Positions 1 to 8,736 of a stretch of 64,000 nucleotides of DNA are shown one piece after another; the first letter of the stretch is position 1, and each line of letters begins with the position of its first letter. The translations under genes were made by a program, and so were the position numbers. Where the stretch lies: positions 186,001 to 250,000 of the forward strand of contig NW_026250688.1 in the NCBI RefSeq assembly GCF_024244095.1. The letters run 5' to 3'. The notes under the pieces are model-generated. The model saw nothing but the letters and a program-made list of their open reading frames with translations, did no database searches and was not told the DNA's origin. This stretch comes from Nematocida homosporus. Lineage: Eukaryota; Microsporidia.

Positions 1-405
1 AGCCACCGATCTTTGCTTCCGCACTTCATTAACCGTCCCCAAACCAATCATAGCCACGACCGCCACCAAAATACTTATCCCATCTATGTACCCATGCTTC
101 CCCTGAGTCAGATACTCATATATACCCCCAACAATACTTAACAAAGCCAATACACTCAAATAAATCAAAGTCTTATCTTGACTTTGTTCTTTTAAAATCA
201 CCCACCAACTTGTTTTATCTTCATCGCTGCTGACGTCATTAATACCAAAGATTATATCTCTATCACTCATACTTAAAAGCATCTCCTCAATCTTTAAAAC
301 TCCACCCATATCTTTAACTTTGTCTATGTTTCTTTCCTTTACTATCTCAGTCACTATTTGCTTAAGATTATCAACTAAATCCGGTCTAACTACCCTATTG
401 CTCAT
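1..405 (-). CDS. P-type Ca2+-transporting ATPase, N-terminal part (runs off the left edge)
   Basis: Reading the minus strand from ATG at 405-403 gives 135 open codons to the window edge; no stop is seen, so the gene continues outside. The translation has an N-terminal regulatory-like segment with a GGV motif (about residues 38-40), an FG-x-N-like turn, the segment WWVILKEQSQDKTLIYL, a first hydrophobic helix (about 80-93), and then YIDGISILVAVVAMIGLG leading into NEVRKQRS. This order matches plasma-membrane/vacuolar calcium pumps (PMCA/Pmc1 type), where the second helix is followed by a cytoplasmic N-D/E-x-x-K-E/R-Q segment before the actuator domain. The phosphorylated DKTGT site lies beyond the edge and cannot be checked. 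Only 24 bp separate its start from the divergent RPS21 start. The P-type family call is firm; calcium specificity is inferred. Confidence 0.72.
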   Translation of the reverse strand, partial: MSNRVVRPDLVDNLKQIVTEIVKERNIDKVKDMGGVLKIEEMLLSMSDRDIIFGINDVSSDEDKTSWWVILKEQSQDKTLIYLSVLALLSIVGGIYEYLTQGKHGYIDGISILVAVVAMIGLGTVNEVRKQRSVA

Positions 406-417
406 ATTTTTTTAATA

Positions 418-422
418 CCCCC
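418..422 (+). promoter_or_regulatory. C-run (CCC-type) start-proximal motif of RPS21
   Basis: Five consecutive C residues end 7 nt before the RPS21 ATG, in an otherwise AT-rich 24-bp gap shared with the divergent ATPase gene. CCC-like motifs just before start codons are described in Microsporidia, particularly for highly expressed genes such as ribosomal proteins. The same arrangement recurs at uL14 (50229-50232). Confidence 0.5.
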
Positions 423-429
423 GTTAACT

Positions 430-636
430 ATGTCATTAAGAGAGATTCGTAAATGTGCTTTTACTAAACGACCAATTAGTCCACAAGATAAGTCCAGTGT
501 AGTTTATACTATTGGAGAGTTAGATGCAAATGGCCGTTATACTGGTAAAGATAAGATTGTCTCAGTCTGTGGAGCAGTGCGTAAAGATGGTCATGCTGAT
601 ATGTTACTATATACGGCAGCTAAAGAGGAGCAATAA
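430..636 (+). CDS. RPS21: 40S ribosomal protein S21 (eS21)
   Basis: A 68-residue protein. The family core is visible: R-K-C near the N-terminus, the stretch GELDANGRYTGKDK, and CGAVRKDGHADMLL, equivalent to the C-G-x-x-R-x-x-G-x-x-D signature of eS21. It is a component of the small ribosomal subunit. The N-terminus (MSLREIRKC) is a few residues shorter than in animals and yeast, which have an M-x-N-D-x-G lead-in; this fits the general shortening of microsporidian ribosomal proteins. The ATG at 430 follows a C-run by 7 nt. TPI begins 28 bp downstream on the same strand. Confidence 0.9.
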   Translation: MSLREIRKCAFTKRPISPQDKSSVVYTIGELDANGRYTGKDKIVSVCGAVRKDGHADMLLYTAAKEEQ

Positions 637-664
637 ATTGGGTTAGTTCGATGTGTTTGTTTTT

Positions 665-1429
665 ATGAGTGTAATCTGTGTTGGTAATTGGAAGATGAAT
701 GGTAGTTTAAGTTTAGTGGAGGAGATAGGTTTAGGTTTGAATGGAGAGAAGTTTAAAGGGGTGGAAGTGATTGTGGCTCCGCCTTATACGTTATTAGGTC
801 GGATGCGGGAAGTTTTGGGTCGTGAGTATCAAGTGGGTAGTCAGGGTGTTTGTGGGCTGGCGGCGGCTGGGGCTTATACGGGTGGTATTGGAGTGGATTT
901 GTTAGTGGATGTAGGAGTAGAATGGGTGATTGTTGGGCATTCTGAGCGGAAGTTGCACTTTAAGGAAGAGGAAGGAGAGAGTTTGGCGGGAGTACGGATG
1001 GGATTACGTCATGGTTTGGGAGTGATTTACTGTTTGGGAGAGACGGAGGAGGAACGAGCGAGTGGTCGGGCCTTGGAGGTTTTACGGGCGAAACTGAATG
1101 GACTGGAGGAAGTACTGGTTAATGAGGGATTGATTGATTCGGTTGGGTTAGAAGTACGGTTGTATGTGGCTTATGAACCTATTTGGGCGATTGGAACGGG
1201 GAAGGTGCCTAGTAAGGAAGAGATTAGTGAGGTAGTTGAGTTAATTAGAGGGTTTGGCCGGGGGAAGTTTAAGACGGTTCTTTATGGGGGTTCGGTCGGA
1301 CTTAAGAACATTAAGGATTTATTGAGTATTCAAGGCTTAAATGGGTTCTTGATTGGAGGAGCATCTTTATCTTTGGATTTTATTGAGATGGCTAAACTAT
1401 GCAGTCAAGTTGATTTAAAGCAAGATTGA
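665..1429 (+). CDS. TPI1: Triosephosphate isomerase
   Basis: Interconverts dihydroxyacetone phosphate and glyceraldehyde 3-phosphate in glycolysis. The 254-residue product is of normal family length. Seen directly: the substrate-binding Lys in GNWKMNG, the catalytic His in VGHSERK, the catalytic Glu in AYEPIWAIGTGK followed by the mobile loop, and the phosphate-binding LYGGSV and GGASL loops. The reading frame is open from a GTG at 653, but the first ATG, at 665, starts exactly at the family N-terminus and is chosen. Together with pyruvate kinase at 22.7 kb it shows that the organism keeps glycolysis, unlike Enterocytozoon bieneusi, in which the pathway is reported lost. Confidence 0.95.
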   Translation: MSVICVGNWKMNGSLSLVEEIGLGLNGEKFKGVEVIVAPPYTLLGRMREVLGREYQVGSQGVCGLAAAGAYTGGIGVDLLVDVGVEWVIVGHSERKLHFKEEEGESLAGVRMGLRHGLGVIYCLGETEEERASGRALEVLRAKLNGLEEVLVNEGLIDSVGLEVRLYVAYEPIWAIGTGKVPSKEEISEVVELIRGFGRGKFKTVLYGGSVGLKNIKDLLSIQGLNGFLIGGASLSLDFIEMAKLCSQVDLKQD

Positions 1430-1555
1430 ATGATTAGTTATTAGGAATAAGTAGTAGTTTCTTAAAATAAACTGAAAGTGATTCATTTGCAATTTAAGTT
1501 TGGTTTGAGTTTAGTTTAAATTTAGATTGAGTTTAGATTAAGTTTAAGTTTTAAC

Positions 1556-1812
1556 TAAGTTGGCATTTAGATAAGATCAAGTTAGTATTTAGATAAGGCT
1601 AGATAAGATCAAGTTGGCATTTAGATAAGATTAAGATAAGATCAAGTTGGTATTTAGATAAGATTATGTTTAAATTAAGTTAGTATTTAGATAAGATTAA
1701 GATTAGATCAAGTTGGTATTTAGATTATGGTAGATTAGATCAAGTTAGTATTTAGATTAGACTAAATTAGATCAAGTTAGTATTTAGATAAGAGTAAGAT
1801 AAGATTAAGTTG
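1556..1812. repeat. Imperfect tandem repeat, TTAGATAAGATCAAGTTRGT type
   Basis: In the gap between the convergent TPI and LRR-like genes the plus strand consists of repeated A/G/T words. GATCAAGTT(A/G)G(T/C)ATTTAGATAAGATTAAGATA variants recur about eight times, almost without C. No gene is visible between 1430 and 1845. Confidence 0.7.
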
Positions 1813-1845
1813 AAAAGTAGAAAGAGATATGGAATAGGGTGGTAT

Positions 1846-4116
1846 TTATTGAGTGAAGTGGGGTAGGGTGGGGTTGCCGCGATAAATGATGGTGCCTCGG
1901 GGTGCTTGCTTAGTAAGGTCTTGGGTAAATATGTATTGGGTCTTTGCTTGGCTCTCGGTGTTTATTGTAGTAAGGTAGAGATCGGGTAGTTGGACGTCTG
2001 AGGCTGAGAAGAAATGGTTATTTCTTTGGTTTAGTAGGTCTCTAATTAACTGGTCTTTGCATTCTAAGGAGACTATGGCACCAGTAATAGTGATGTTGGT
2101 GATAGTTGGGTATAACTTGAAAATGAATTGGATAATGGATAGAATTAGATGATTTGTGTTATAGTAGGTTATGTTGATTAATCGGAAAGTGATGTCGGTT
2201 AGATGATGGTACTGAGTAGGAGTACTGTCTGTAGGGATGGTTCTCTTAATGTAATTGAGCATATAGTCCAGATAGTTGATAGCGGTTTGGCAGTCTTGGG
2301 AAGAGGAAACTAAAACACTCCGAAAGCAGAACATGCGATTAATGTGGGGGGCAAGATGGCGAGTAGATTCATCATCAGGCATGGATTCGGCAATCAATTC
2401 CGGGTGTGGGAATGGGTGGTAGGCCCAGAGTGAAAGGTTAACGAACTCCTGGAGTGTGTAGCTAATATTGTAGGGTTGATGGTGGGGAGATGAAATAAGC
2501 CAGGCTGAGAGTTGTTGTATGTAATCGTGGATGTCAGGAAGCCTTGGATAGGGATACATTAATATAAAGCGGATAGATGAGGAGTTAAAGATGATGTTCA
2601 ATTGTTTGGGGCGGGTGATAAGCTCTAGCATCTTCTTGACATCGGAATCTTGCCGGACGTCATAAAGATAAATACAGAGCGGGTTGGATGTAGCAATAGC
2701 ATCGAGGAATGTGCTGATAAACGCTGAACCGCAGCAATAGACTGATAGTTGGCCAAATATGCATATGGCAGCAAGTGATGTGGTTCGGGAATAAGAGAGA
2801 TCTTGTGCTTGGTGGAATCCTACCAAGGAGAGTTCAATATCCGGTTTAATGCCATAGATAGCATTGAGGAGCCAAATGATTAGTTCAATTGGGAATGAAC
2901 GGCCTTGAAAGTTGAAGTGGGGACGGTAAGTAATCCGGGCATGTTGGTATGGCATCTGTAGAACCAAAGAGATTAAGATTGACCAAGCATTGGGGTCAAA
3001 AGAAGGAATGTTAGTATGGGAAATAAAGTCTGCTGGGACAGCTGGTGGAAAGCTCTGCGGGGATAGATGTTGGTGTTGTGATAAATAAAGGTGGGTGTGC
3101 TTAGGGGGAATAGTTATCATATTCAACCAGCCAATACCCAAAACAAGCTCAAGGCCTTTTTGGTCAGATAGATAGGTCAAAAAACAAGAGGCCACCAGGG
3201 GACGTCCCGTGATAATCTCAGAGATCAATAAACGAACAGCCTCCAATTGAGTGCCAAATACATTAGTCCGAAATTCTATTCTTGCCAATCTAGTTTCTTC
3301 TGGATCGGCATAGGCATATGAATGGATGACTATGAAGCGGCCTGGCCTTATGAAGTCGTATAGCAAACGGGCGAGCTCAATTGATACGAAGGTTTTGGCG
3401 TAAACAGTCACTGTGGTATGGGCAAAACTCTTTGAAGGCCGGCCTGCTTCCTGGCTTGCCTTGGAATAAGCATTAAACTGTATATCAACATTCGTCTTGT
3501 AATACGGAGGCCACGGCGCCTTGGGCAGTTCGTACAATAAAATCTCGTTAGTATCTAGTAACCGAATCAGGGTAAAAAACAAAGCATATGGTTCCACCGA
3601 CCTTTTCTCTATTAAGTTGCGAATGACTAGTTTGCCGAGACGAATTGAAGCTATAGACTTTGTTAGGGTATTGCGCCATTCTCTTGAGTTTGAGTTCCTT
3701 TTATGAGGCCACATAAACAGAACTGGTTCCTCTAAAGATACAGGCTCGAGATCGTACTGTTGATTGTTATACTTGTTTGTACTAACTTTCCAATCTATTG
3801 TTTGGTTTGGTGCCGGCTTCGACCCATCTGAATATTCCGAGTAAGAGACAAGTACCTTGTTAAGAGTTTCCAGAAAGGCATCAGGGCCATGGCCTGTGGT
3901 AGTGTCACAATTATTGCTTAAGCTTGTTGTCGCATCCGCCTCCTCGGGTTTAATTAAGCCAGTTCTTTCACTATCCATAGGTTCACCATATATGTTATCG
4001 GTCTCTTTTTGATTTATAGATAGCACGGGCAGGTCCATATCTAAATCTGTTCCATTAACCCAGCCCAACGTCAACATAGCAACAATAAAGGCACTCAAAC
4101 CAACAACAACTTTCAT
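1846..4116 (-). CDS. Secreted leucine-rich, LRR-like protein, paralogue A
   Basis: The 756-residue product starts at ATG 4116; the frame opens further upstream only through a TTG. A classic signal peptide is present (MKVVVGLSAFIVAMLTLGWV, cleavage probably before NGTD), followed by an acidic low-complexity segment, and the remainder is rich in Leu, Ile, Tyr and Pro with irregular LRR-like strands such as LTDITFRLINITYY and YPTITNITITG. No catalytic motif or transmembrane segment is seen after the signal peptide. The C-terminal part has LPDLYLTTINTESQ. Its paralogue lies 1.1 kb upstream in the same orientation (5241-7469). Signal peptide plus duplication suggests a product exported to the spore or meront surface or into the host cell; this is inference. 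The LRR label rests on spacing of Leu/Ile only. No function is assigned. Confidence 0.7.
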   Translation of the reverse strand: MKVVVGLSAFIVAMLTLGWVNGTDLDMDLPVLSINQKETDNIYGEPMDSERTGLIKPEEADATTSLSNNCDTTTGHGPDAFLETLNKVLVSYSEYSDGSKPAPNQTIDWKVSTNKYNNQQYDLEPVSLEEPVLFMWPHKRNSNSREWRNTLTKSIASIRLGKLVIRNLIEKRSVEPYALFFTLIRLLDTNEILLYELPKAPWPPYYKTNVDIQFNAYSKASQEAGRPSKSFAHTTVTVYAKTFVSIELARLLYDFIRPGRFIVIHSYAYADPEETRLARIEFRTNVFGTQLEAVRLLISEIITGRPLVASCFLTYLSDQKGLELVLGIGWLNMITIPPKHTHLYLSQHQHLSPQSFPPAVPADFISHTNIPSFDPNAWSILISLVLQMPYQHARITYRPHFNFQGRSFPIELIIWLLNAIYGIKPDIELSLVGFHQAQDLSYSRTTSLAAICIFGQLSVYCCGSAFISTFLDAIATSNPLCIYLYDVRQDSDVKKMLELITRPKQLNIIFNSSSIRFILMYPYPRLPDIHDYIQQLSAWLISSPHHQPYNISYTLQEFVNLSLWAYHPFPHPELIAESMPDDESTRHLAPHINRMFCFRSVLVSSSQDCQTAINYLDYMLNYIKRTIPTDSTPTQYHHLTDITFRLINITYYNTNHLILSIIQFIFKLYPTITNITITGAIVSLECKDQLIRDLLNQRNNHFFSASDVQLPDLYLTTINTESQAKTQYIFTQDLTKQAPRGTIIYRGNPTLPHFTQ

Positions 4117-4186
4117 TAGATATATTACAAAAATCAAAAGTAGATAAAAACCAGCTATCTCACACAAACTACACTCTCTTAACCTA
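4117..4186 (-). promoter_or_regulatory. Conserved 5' flank of LRR-like paralogue A
   Basis: The 70 bp immediately before the start codon match 7470-7539, upstream of paralogue B, at 66 of 70 positions. Most of the coding sequence of the two genes is far more diverged. The conservation suggests a shared promoter/5' UTR or recent recombination across the gene starts. Confidence 0.6.
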
Positions 4187-4253
4187 ACTTAACCCACCTA
4201 ATACCAACCAACTCAGCACCATACTCTTAGCCCCTAATAAGGCACCTCAATCC

Positions 4254-4319
4254 ATACCATCACTTTACTCAATCTATAACATCACTTTACTTAATCCATA
4301 ACATCACTTTACTCAATCC
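4254..4319. repeat. Three tandem copies of a 22-bp unit
   Basis: ATAACATCACTTTACTCAAT-type units begin at 4254, 4276 and 4298, an exact 22-bp period with single-base differences. They lie in the 1.1-kb gap between the LRR-like paralogues. Confidence 0.8.
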
Positions 4320-4476
4320 AAACTCAACATAGCATCAACACATTCTTAAAATACTTCTAATGTCCTATTGGGTTAGTGTAATATAGTATAGGATTTAGTT
4401 TAGTTTAGTTGACATTGAGTTAGTATTTAGATATAAGTATAAATCTTATGGGTTAATATGGTGTCGGTACCAGTCC

Positions 4477-4512
4477 CCCGCACATCTTAATGAGGCCCTC
4501 GATATATCTCTA
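4477..4512. repeat. 36-bp dispersed repeat, copy 1 (inverted copy at 60749)
   Basis: The core ACATCTTAATGAGGCC and the following CGATATATCTCTA recur on the opposite strand at 60749-60784; 34 of 36 positions match. Neither copy is in a gene. The function is unknown. Confidence 0.7.
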
Positions 4513-4947
4513 CTTTTAAACGCCTTAACTACAGAGACAAAGAACCTAGATATTTGTTCCTTACTACTTTAGATAAGCCAATACAATACTTTCCAAGCGA
4601 AATCTCAATCTTGTTATCACTATTTCTAGAGTATAAACATACGACGAAGATTGATAAGGGACGCTCTATGACATACATGACTTCCATGAAGGACTTACAG
4701 AAGACTATACCAGACCTAGAAACGACTCAGACTCGTATCCCAGAACCTCAACTCGAACCTCTAACTCTACCAACTCAGTACGAACATAATACCAACTCAA
4801 TATTAAACTGACATTAGCCAGGCCAATGCTTTGTCTCTTGTCGAGTACGTTTGAATGTGAGGCCGTTATCCTCTCCTAGGACACGTCAGTTAGTATTGGG
4901 ATGCATTTATTGATATGTGGGCGGCCGAGGACCAATGCAGCACTATG

Positions 4948-5211
4948 GCATTCAATATACGATAGACTTTACTAGCAAAGATTATGAACCCATGAGATAT
5001 GATAGTTGCATTGAATATGTTTCATAGGAGATAAGCACAAGTCAATATATCCTTTAATCCTTGTTGACAGTTCCAAGAGTGAATAAATCAATCAAAAACG
5101 AAGACCTAGAGTTTGGTACCTCATTCCTAAACTATAAACCCTAACCCAATCCTACAAGCTAAGACAACTACTAATTCAAGGCATTGCGTCAATAAATCGA
5201 AGAGTGTCTAG
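4948..5211 (-). repeat. Dispersed intergenic element R, copy 1
   Basis: This stretch aligns with the reverse complements of 9899-10207 and 57501-57812. Shared blocks include TTTACTAGCAAAGATTATGA, TTGCATTGAATNTGTTTCA, GATAARCACAAGT and CTAAACTATAAA, and the ends also match. Together with 4187-4947 it fills the gap between the two LRR-like genes. I see no gene here. Confidence 0.65.
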
Positions 5212-5240
5212 CCTGATTATCTCTCGATAGATAATTATTG

Positions 5241-7469
5241 CTAGTCGGAAGGGGTATGCTCCTCACGAGCACTGTGGTCGCAATGAATAATAGTGCCTTG
5301 TTGGGCTTCTTTAGTGCGGTCGCGAGTGAATAGATAGCGAGCTGCGTCCTGACCGCGAATTCTCGTCATAGTAAGGTAAAGATCGGGCAGCCGGGAGTGA
5401 TGATTTCGGTTGAGGTAGTTGCGCCTTTGGAATTTTAGTTGTTTAACGAGATTGGGAGCAACTGTTGGATCGAGGGAAACATTAGAAATAGTGATCTTAG
5501 TGACGGTCGGGTAGATTTCGATTATGAATTGGGTTAGAGCTAGAACTAGGGTAGACAGCTTTGGGGAGTTCTTGTAGGAGAAATGAATGTTAAGATCAGT
5601 TAGGCTATGGTATTGAATCGGGATAGTGTTTTTAGGTATAGTAGACCAAATGTAACGGCGCATTTTGTGTAAATAATTGGCGATGTAGCTAGGGGTATTG
5701 GTTGCGCGCGTTATAATGATTCTGAAACAGAACATGCGATTAATGTGGGGGGCAAGATGGCGAGTAGATTCATCATCAGGCATGGATTCGGCAATCAATT
5801 CCGGGTGTGGGAATGGGTGGTAGGCCCAGAGTGAAAGGTTAACGAACTCCTGAAGTGTGTAGCTAATATTGTAGGGTTGATGGAGGGGAATTGGAATAAG
5901 CCGAGCTGAGAGTTGTTGTATATACTCTTGGATGCAAGGAAGCCTTGGATAGGGATACATTAATATAAAGCGGATATATGAAGAGGTAAATGTGATGTTC
6001 GTCCGCCTGAAGTCCGTGAGGGCATTGAGAACTTGTAGAATGTCAACACCGCGTTTGCTGACATGAAGGTTAATGTTAAATGAACTAGCTGGAACAATAG
6101 CCGCAAGAAAGGTAGGGATAAACCTGGGGCCGCACTTCTGAATTGTTAATTCCGTAGGGAAACAGACAACATTGATAGGTTTGCCGTGGGAATAAGAGAT
6201 CAGTCCTTCTGATAAAAAGCCGCTCAAGACAATTCGAAGACTCGGCTTGGTCGTATGGATAAAATTGATTAGACCAACAATCAATTCAACTGAGTGATTA
6301 ACAAGGTGACGCCCCGAATTACTGCATCGATTAATTATAACTCTAATGTACGGCATGGCCAGAATAAAGTGCTTAATGGTTTGCATTTCTCCATTGTTGA
6401 GAGAACATTCGTATAAGGCGGGAGGTGGCCAGTCTTGTCTATTAGTTTGATTGCGGTTTTTCTTCGAATGGCGTGGAGGGCGAGGGAGCTTCTTAAATCG
6501 CAACATACTGTGCCAGTCAACTTCTAAAGTAAGCATGATGTTTTGGTAGTGCGTCTTTATATGGTCTAAATGGCTCGAGGACCCAGGAGTATGTGGATTG
6601 ACAAGTTGATAAAACGACAAATAAACATCGGCCGGATCAGGGCCAAAAAATGTAGTTTGGACTCTGGTTGCTCTCACCTGCTGATACTTCTTACTAGGAA
6701 TACTATGTCCATGTATAGCATGCAAATGGCCGGTTCCTAAGAATTGCCCTAAGTATTGGAGTATTTTAAATGCCATGAAGGTTCTCACCCGAATAGTGAT
6801 TTTAGTCCAACTTGCCGGTTCAGACCGCGGGTCAGCCAACGCCATAGCCCGCTCAAATCTATTAAAAAGCACATCAACGTTCTTCGGTAATAGAGACCAT
6901 TCCATATCAAATACCTCAAACAACTCAATTTCGGCAACAACCAATAACCGCATTACAGTCAGGAGCAAGGTATATTGCTGAACACTCCTGTCTTGTATAA
7001 ACTTATGAATGTATATCTTCCTGTGCAGACGAATTGAAGCCACATATTCGGTTAGGTTGGCAATCCATCGTTTAGCAAGTCCATCAGATATGGAACGCCA
7101 GTAAAACTTAACACATTGCATTTCATCAGCCAGAACTACATCATACATTTTACTGTTATTCGTATTTCTATACAGACTCCAATCCGCCGGGCAATAGGGC
7201 AGCGTATCGGACCAAGCCTCATTAGAACCAGCATCAACCGCAAACAACGAGTCAAGCATAGTTTTAACATGTGCCAGAGAAGCATCATTATCCACCTCCT
7301 CAGGTTTAATTAAGCCATTTCCTTCACTATCCAGATGTTCACCATATATACCACAGGTCTCTTTTTGATTTATAGGTGGCACGATCAGGTCCATATCTAA
7401 ATCCGTTCCATTAACCCAGCCCAACGTCAACATAGCAACAATAAAGGCACTCAAACCAACAACTTTCAT
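5241..7469 (-). CDS. Secreted leucine-rich, LRR-like protein, paralogue B
   Basis: A 742-residue paralogue of the protein at 1846-4116. The start is ATG 7469, giving the signal peptide MKVVGLSAFIVAMLTLGWV; the upstream extension has no ATG at its end and is not used. The two proteins agree closely in the signal peptide, the acidic segment after it and the C-terminal LPDLYLT block. They contain an almost identical middle section that includes FVNLSLWAYHPFPHPELIAE and HLAPHINRMFCFR. Elsewhere they differ strongly. B has a basic insert (KKLPRPPRHSKKNRNQ) that A lacks. No membrane segment follows the signal peptide. It is probably an exported protein of a parasite-specific family; the function is unknown. 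Confidence 0.7.
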   Translation of the reverse strand: MKVVGLSAFIVAMLTLGWVNGTDLDMDLIVPPINQKETCGIYGEHLDSEGNGLIKPEEVDNDASLAHVKTMLDSLFAVDAGSNEAWSDTLPYCPADWSLYRNTNNSKMYDVVLADEMQCVKFYWRSISDGLAKRWIANLTEYVASIRLHRKIYIHKFIQDRSVQQYTLLLTVMRLLVVAEIELFEVFDMEWSLLPKNVDVLFNRFERAMALADPRSEPASWTKITIRVRTFMAFKILQYLGQFLGTGHLHAIHGHSIPSKKYQQVRATRVQTTFFGPDPADVYLSFYQLVNPHTPGSSSHLDHIKTHYQNIMLTLEVDWHSMLRFKKLPRPPRHSKKNRNQTNRQDWPPPALYECSLNNGEMQTIKHFILAMPYIRVIINRCSNSGRHLVNHSVELIVGLINFIHTTKPSLRIVLSGFLSEGLISYSHGKPINVVCFPTELTIQKCGPRFIPTFLAAIVPASSFNINLHVSKRGVDILQVLNALTDFRRTNITFTSSYIRFILMYPYPRLPCIQEYIQQLSARLIPIPLHQPYNISYTLQEFVNLSLWAYHPFPHPELIAESMPDDESTRHLAPHINRMFCFRIIITRATNTPSYIANYLHKMRRYIWSTIPKNTIPIQYHSLTDLNIHFSYKNSPKLSTLVLALTQFIIEIYPTVTKITISNVSLDPTVAPNLVKQLKFQRRNYLNRNHHSRLPDLYLTMTRIRGQDAARYLFTRDRTKEAQQGTIIHCDHSAREEHTPSD

Positions 7470-7539
7470 TAGATATATTACAAAAACCAAAAGTAGATAA
7501 AACCCAGCTATCTCATACAAATTACACTCTCTTAACCTA
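7470..7539 (-). promoter_or_regulatory. Conserved 5' flank of LRR-like paralogue B
   Basis: The 70 bp before the ATG match the flank of paralogue A (4117-4186) with four substitutions and no indels. The remaining sequence to 7974 holds no gene I can support. Confidence 0.6.
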
Positions 7540-7974
7540 GCCCCCACCCCAATCTAACTCAATCCCATCCCATCCCACTTAATGTCGTGCCATTACACAA
7601 CCACTACTCCTTCCATACACCAAATTGTTTATTCATTGTCCGATCGCATTAGTATTAGGTTATAGTTGAATTAATAGCGAATTCGAATCATATCAAATTT
7701 GATCCCAGTAGTAGCCGGATTATTAAAATTTGAGTATGACGTCATCTTCGCATCCATCACCATTTACATTCAATACTAACCCAACTATATCGTATCGAGG
7801 TATTCACTGATGAAATTTGTACTAGCCATAAGAACTATTCCTACCCAAGGGTTAGTATATTTATAGATACAACCAAAATTTGTTTTGATTGTGATAAGAT
7901 ATATAACCCAAACACAACCCAACCTAACACAACAGCAATACTAACACAATACTAACACAATTCAATTCAACCTT

Positions 7975-8499
7975 TTATTTCGTTTGAACCAGTCCTTTAT
8001 ATATCTTCTTAGCATTAAAGAAGGGATTGTACTTGTATTTCTCCATATGCTGTCTTATCTTTACCACTGTTAAGTATAACAGACCAACAAAGTAGATCAC
8101 TAGAATAGGAGTGTACACCGGAATGTTAAAGAAAGGAATAAAAGTAGCCACAAAAGCACCAACCACCGACTGCATTGATAAAAGCCAGTAATCAAACTCA
8201 GGCAACCGTCTAATAAAAGGCTTAGACTCATCACCACTCCTTCGCAAAGGACTTTCAACTACAGCCGAAGCATCTTCAATATCAAAGGGGTCGGGAATAT
8301 CACTATCTACCGGAGTACAGAACCCAATAAAACAGTGCAATAAATAGAGAAACAAACAATAAGTAACCAATCTATAACCACCAGTCTTAACCACCCGAAA
8401 GAGGAAAAGAAGAGTAGCTATTCCAAAAGCCGACCAGCGCTCTTTAGGGTAGGCCACACACTTATCCATGTAAGACTGGACCATATGGCGAAGCTGCAT
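7975..8499 (-). CDS. RER1: Rer1-family ER retrieval receptor
   Basis: Rer1 is a Golgi membrane protein that returns escaped ER membrane proteins by recognising polar residues in their transmembrane segments. The 174-residue product carries the family hallmark FIRRLPEFDYWLLS in the middle, the C-terminal helix pair (VYTPILVIYFVGLLYLT) and the cytosolic tail motif QHMEKYKYNPFF. The four hydrophobic segments have the expected W-topology spacing (two before and two after the RRLPEF loop). The open frame continues to 8520 through a TTG, but the first ATG is at 8499 and follows a TTTTTTTCCCG stretch, a CCC-type start motif. It is slightly shorter than yeast Rer1. Confidence 0.92.
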   Translation of the reverse strand: MQLRHMVQSYMDKCVAYPKERWSAFGIATLLFLFRVVKTGGYRLVTYCLFLYLLHCFIGFCTPVDSDIPDPFDIEDASAVVESPLRRSGDESKPFIRRLPEFDYWLLSMQSVVGAFVATFIPFFNIPVYTPILVIYFVGLLYLTVVKIRQHMEKYKYNPFFNAKKIYKGLVQTK

Positions 8500-8623
8500 C
8501 GGGAAAAAAACAATTGGCAATTAGTAAGGAGGCGATGGCGGGCGGGCTGGAAGCGAGTTGCGATTGGCGTAGAGATAGTGATAGTGGCAGGAATAGGAGG
8601 GGCATGGTTAGGATGTAGATGGA

Positions 8624-8694
8624 GCGCATATGGTTTAATGGTATAATTCTCGCTTGCCATGCGAGAGACCCGGGTTCGATTCCCGGTATGCGCA
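8624..8694 (+). tRNA. tRNA-Gly (anticodon GCC)
   Basis: A full 71-nt cloverleaf can be folded by eye. The acceptor stem GCGCATA pairs with TATGCGC, with discriminator A. The anticodon stem CTCGC/GCGAG encloses loop TTGCCAT (anticodon GCC). The T stem CCGGG/CCCGG encloses TTCGATT. Internal A-box (TGGTTTAATGG) and B-box (GGTTCGATTCC) promoters are present. There is no intron. Confidence 0.95.
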
Positions 8695-8697
8695 TTC

Positions 8698-8702
8698 TTT
8701 TT
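8698..8702 (+). terminator. RNA polymerase III T-run terminator of tRNA-Gly
   Basis: Five consecutive T residues start 4 nt after the tRNA 3' end, with another T5 run at about 8709-8713. This is the usual Pol III stop signal. It lies 34 bp before the start codon of the transporter gene. Confidence 0.75.
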
Positions 8703-8736
8703 ATTATCTTTTTGTCTGCTGATTAGTAATCTGTTT

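Noticed and set aside
4554..4811. 85-codon open frame between the LRR-like genes
   Set aside because: It starts only from TTG, has no family features and no start-proximal motif. It may be remnant coding sequence, but that cannot be supported.
8659..8736. N-terminal extension of the nucleotide-sugar transporter starting inside the tRNA-Gly
   Set aside because: The ATG lies within the tRNA anticodon region, and the extension would read through the T-arm and Pol III terminator. ATG 8737 gives a normal transporter start.
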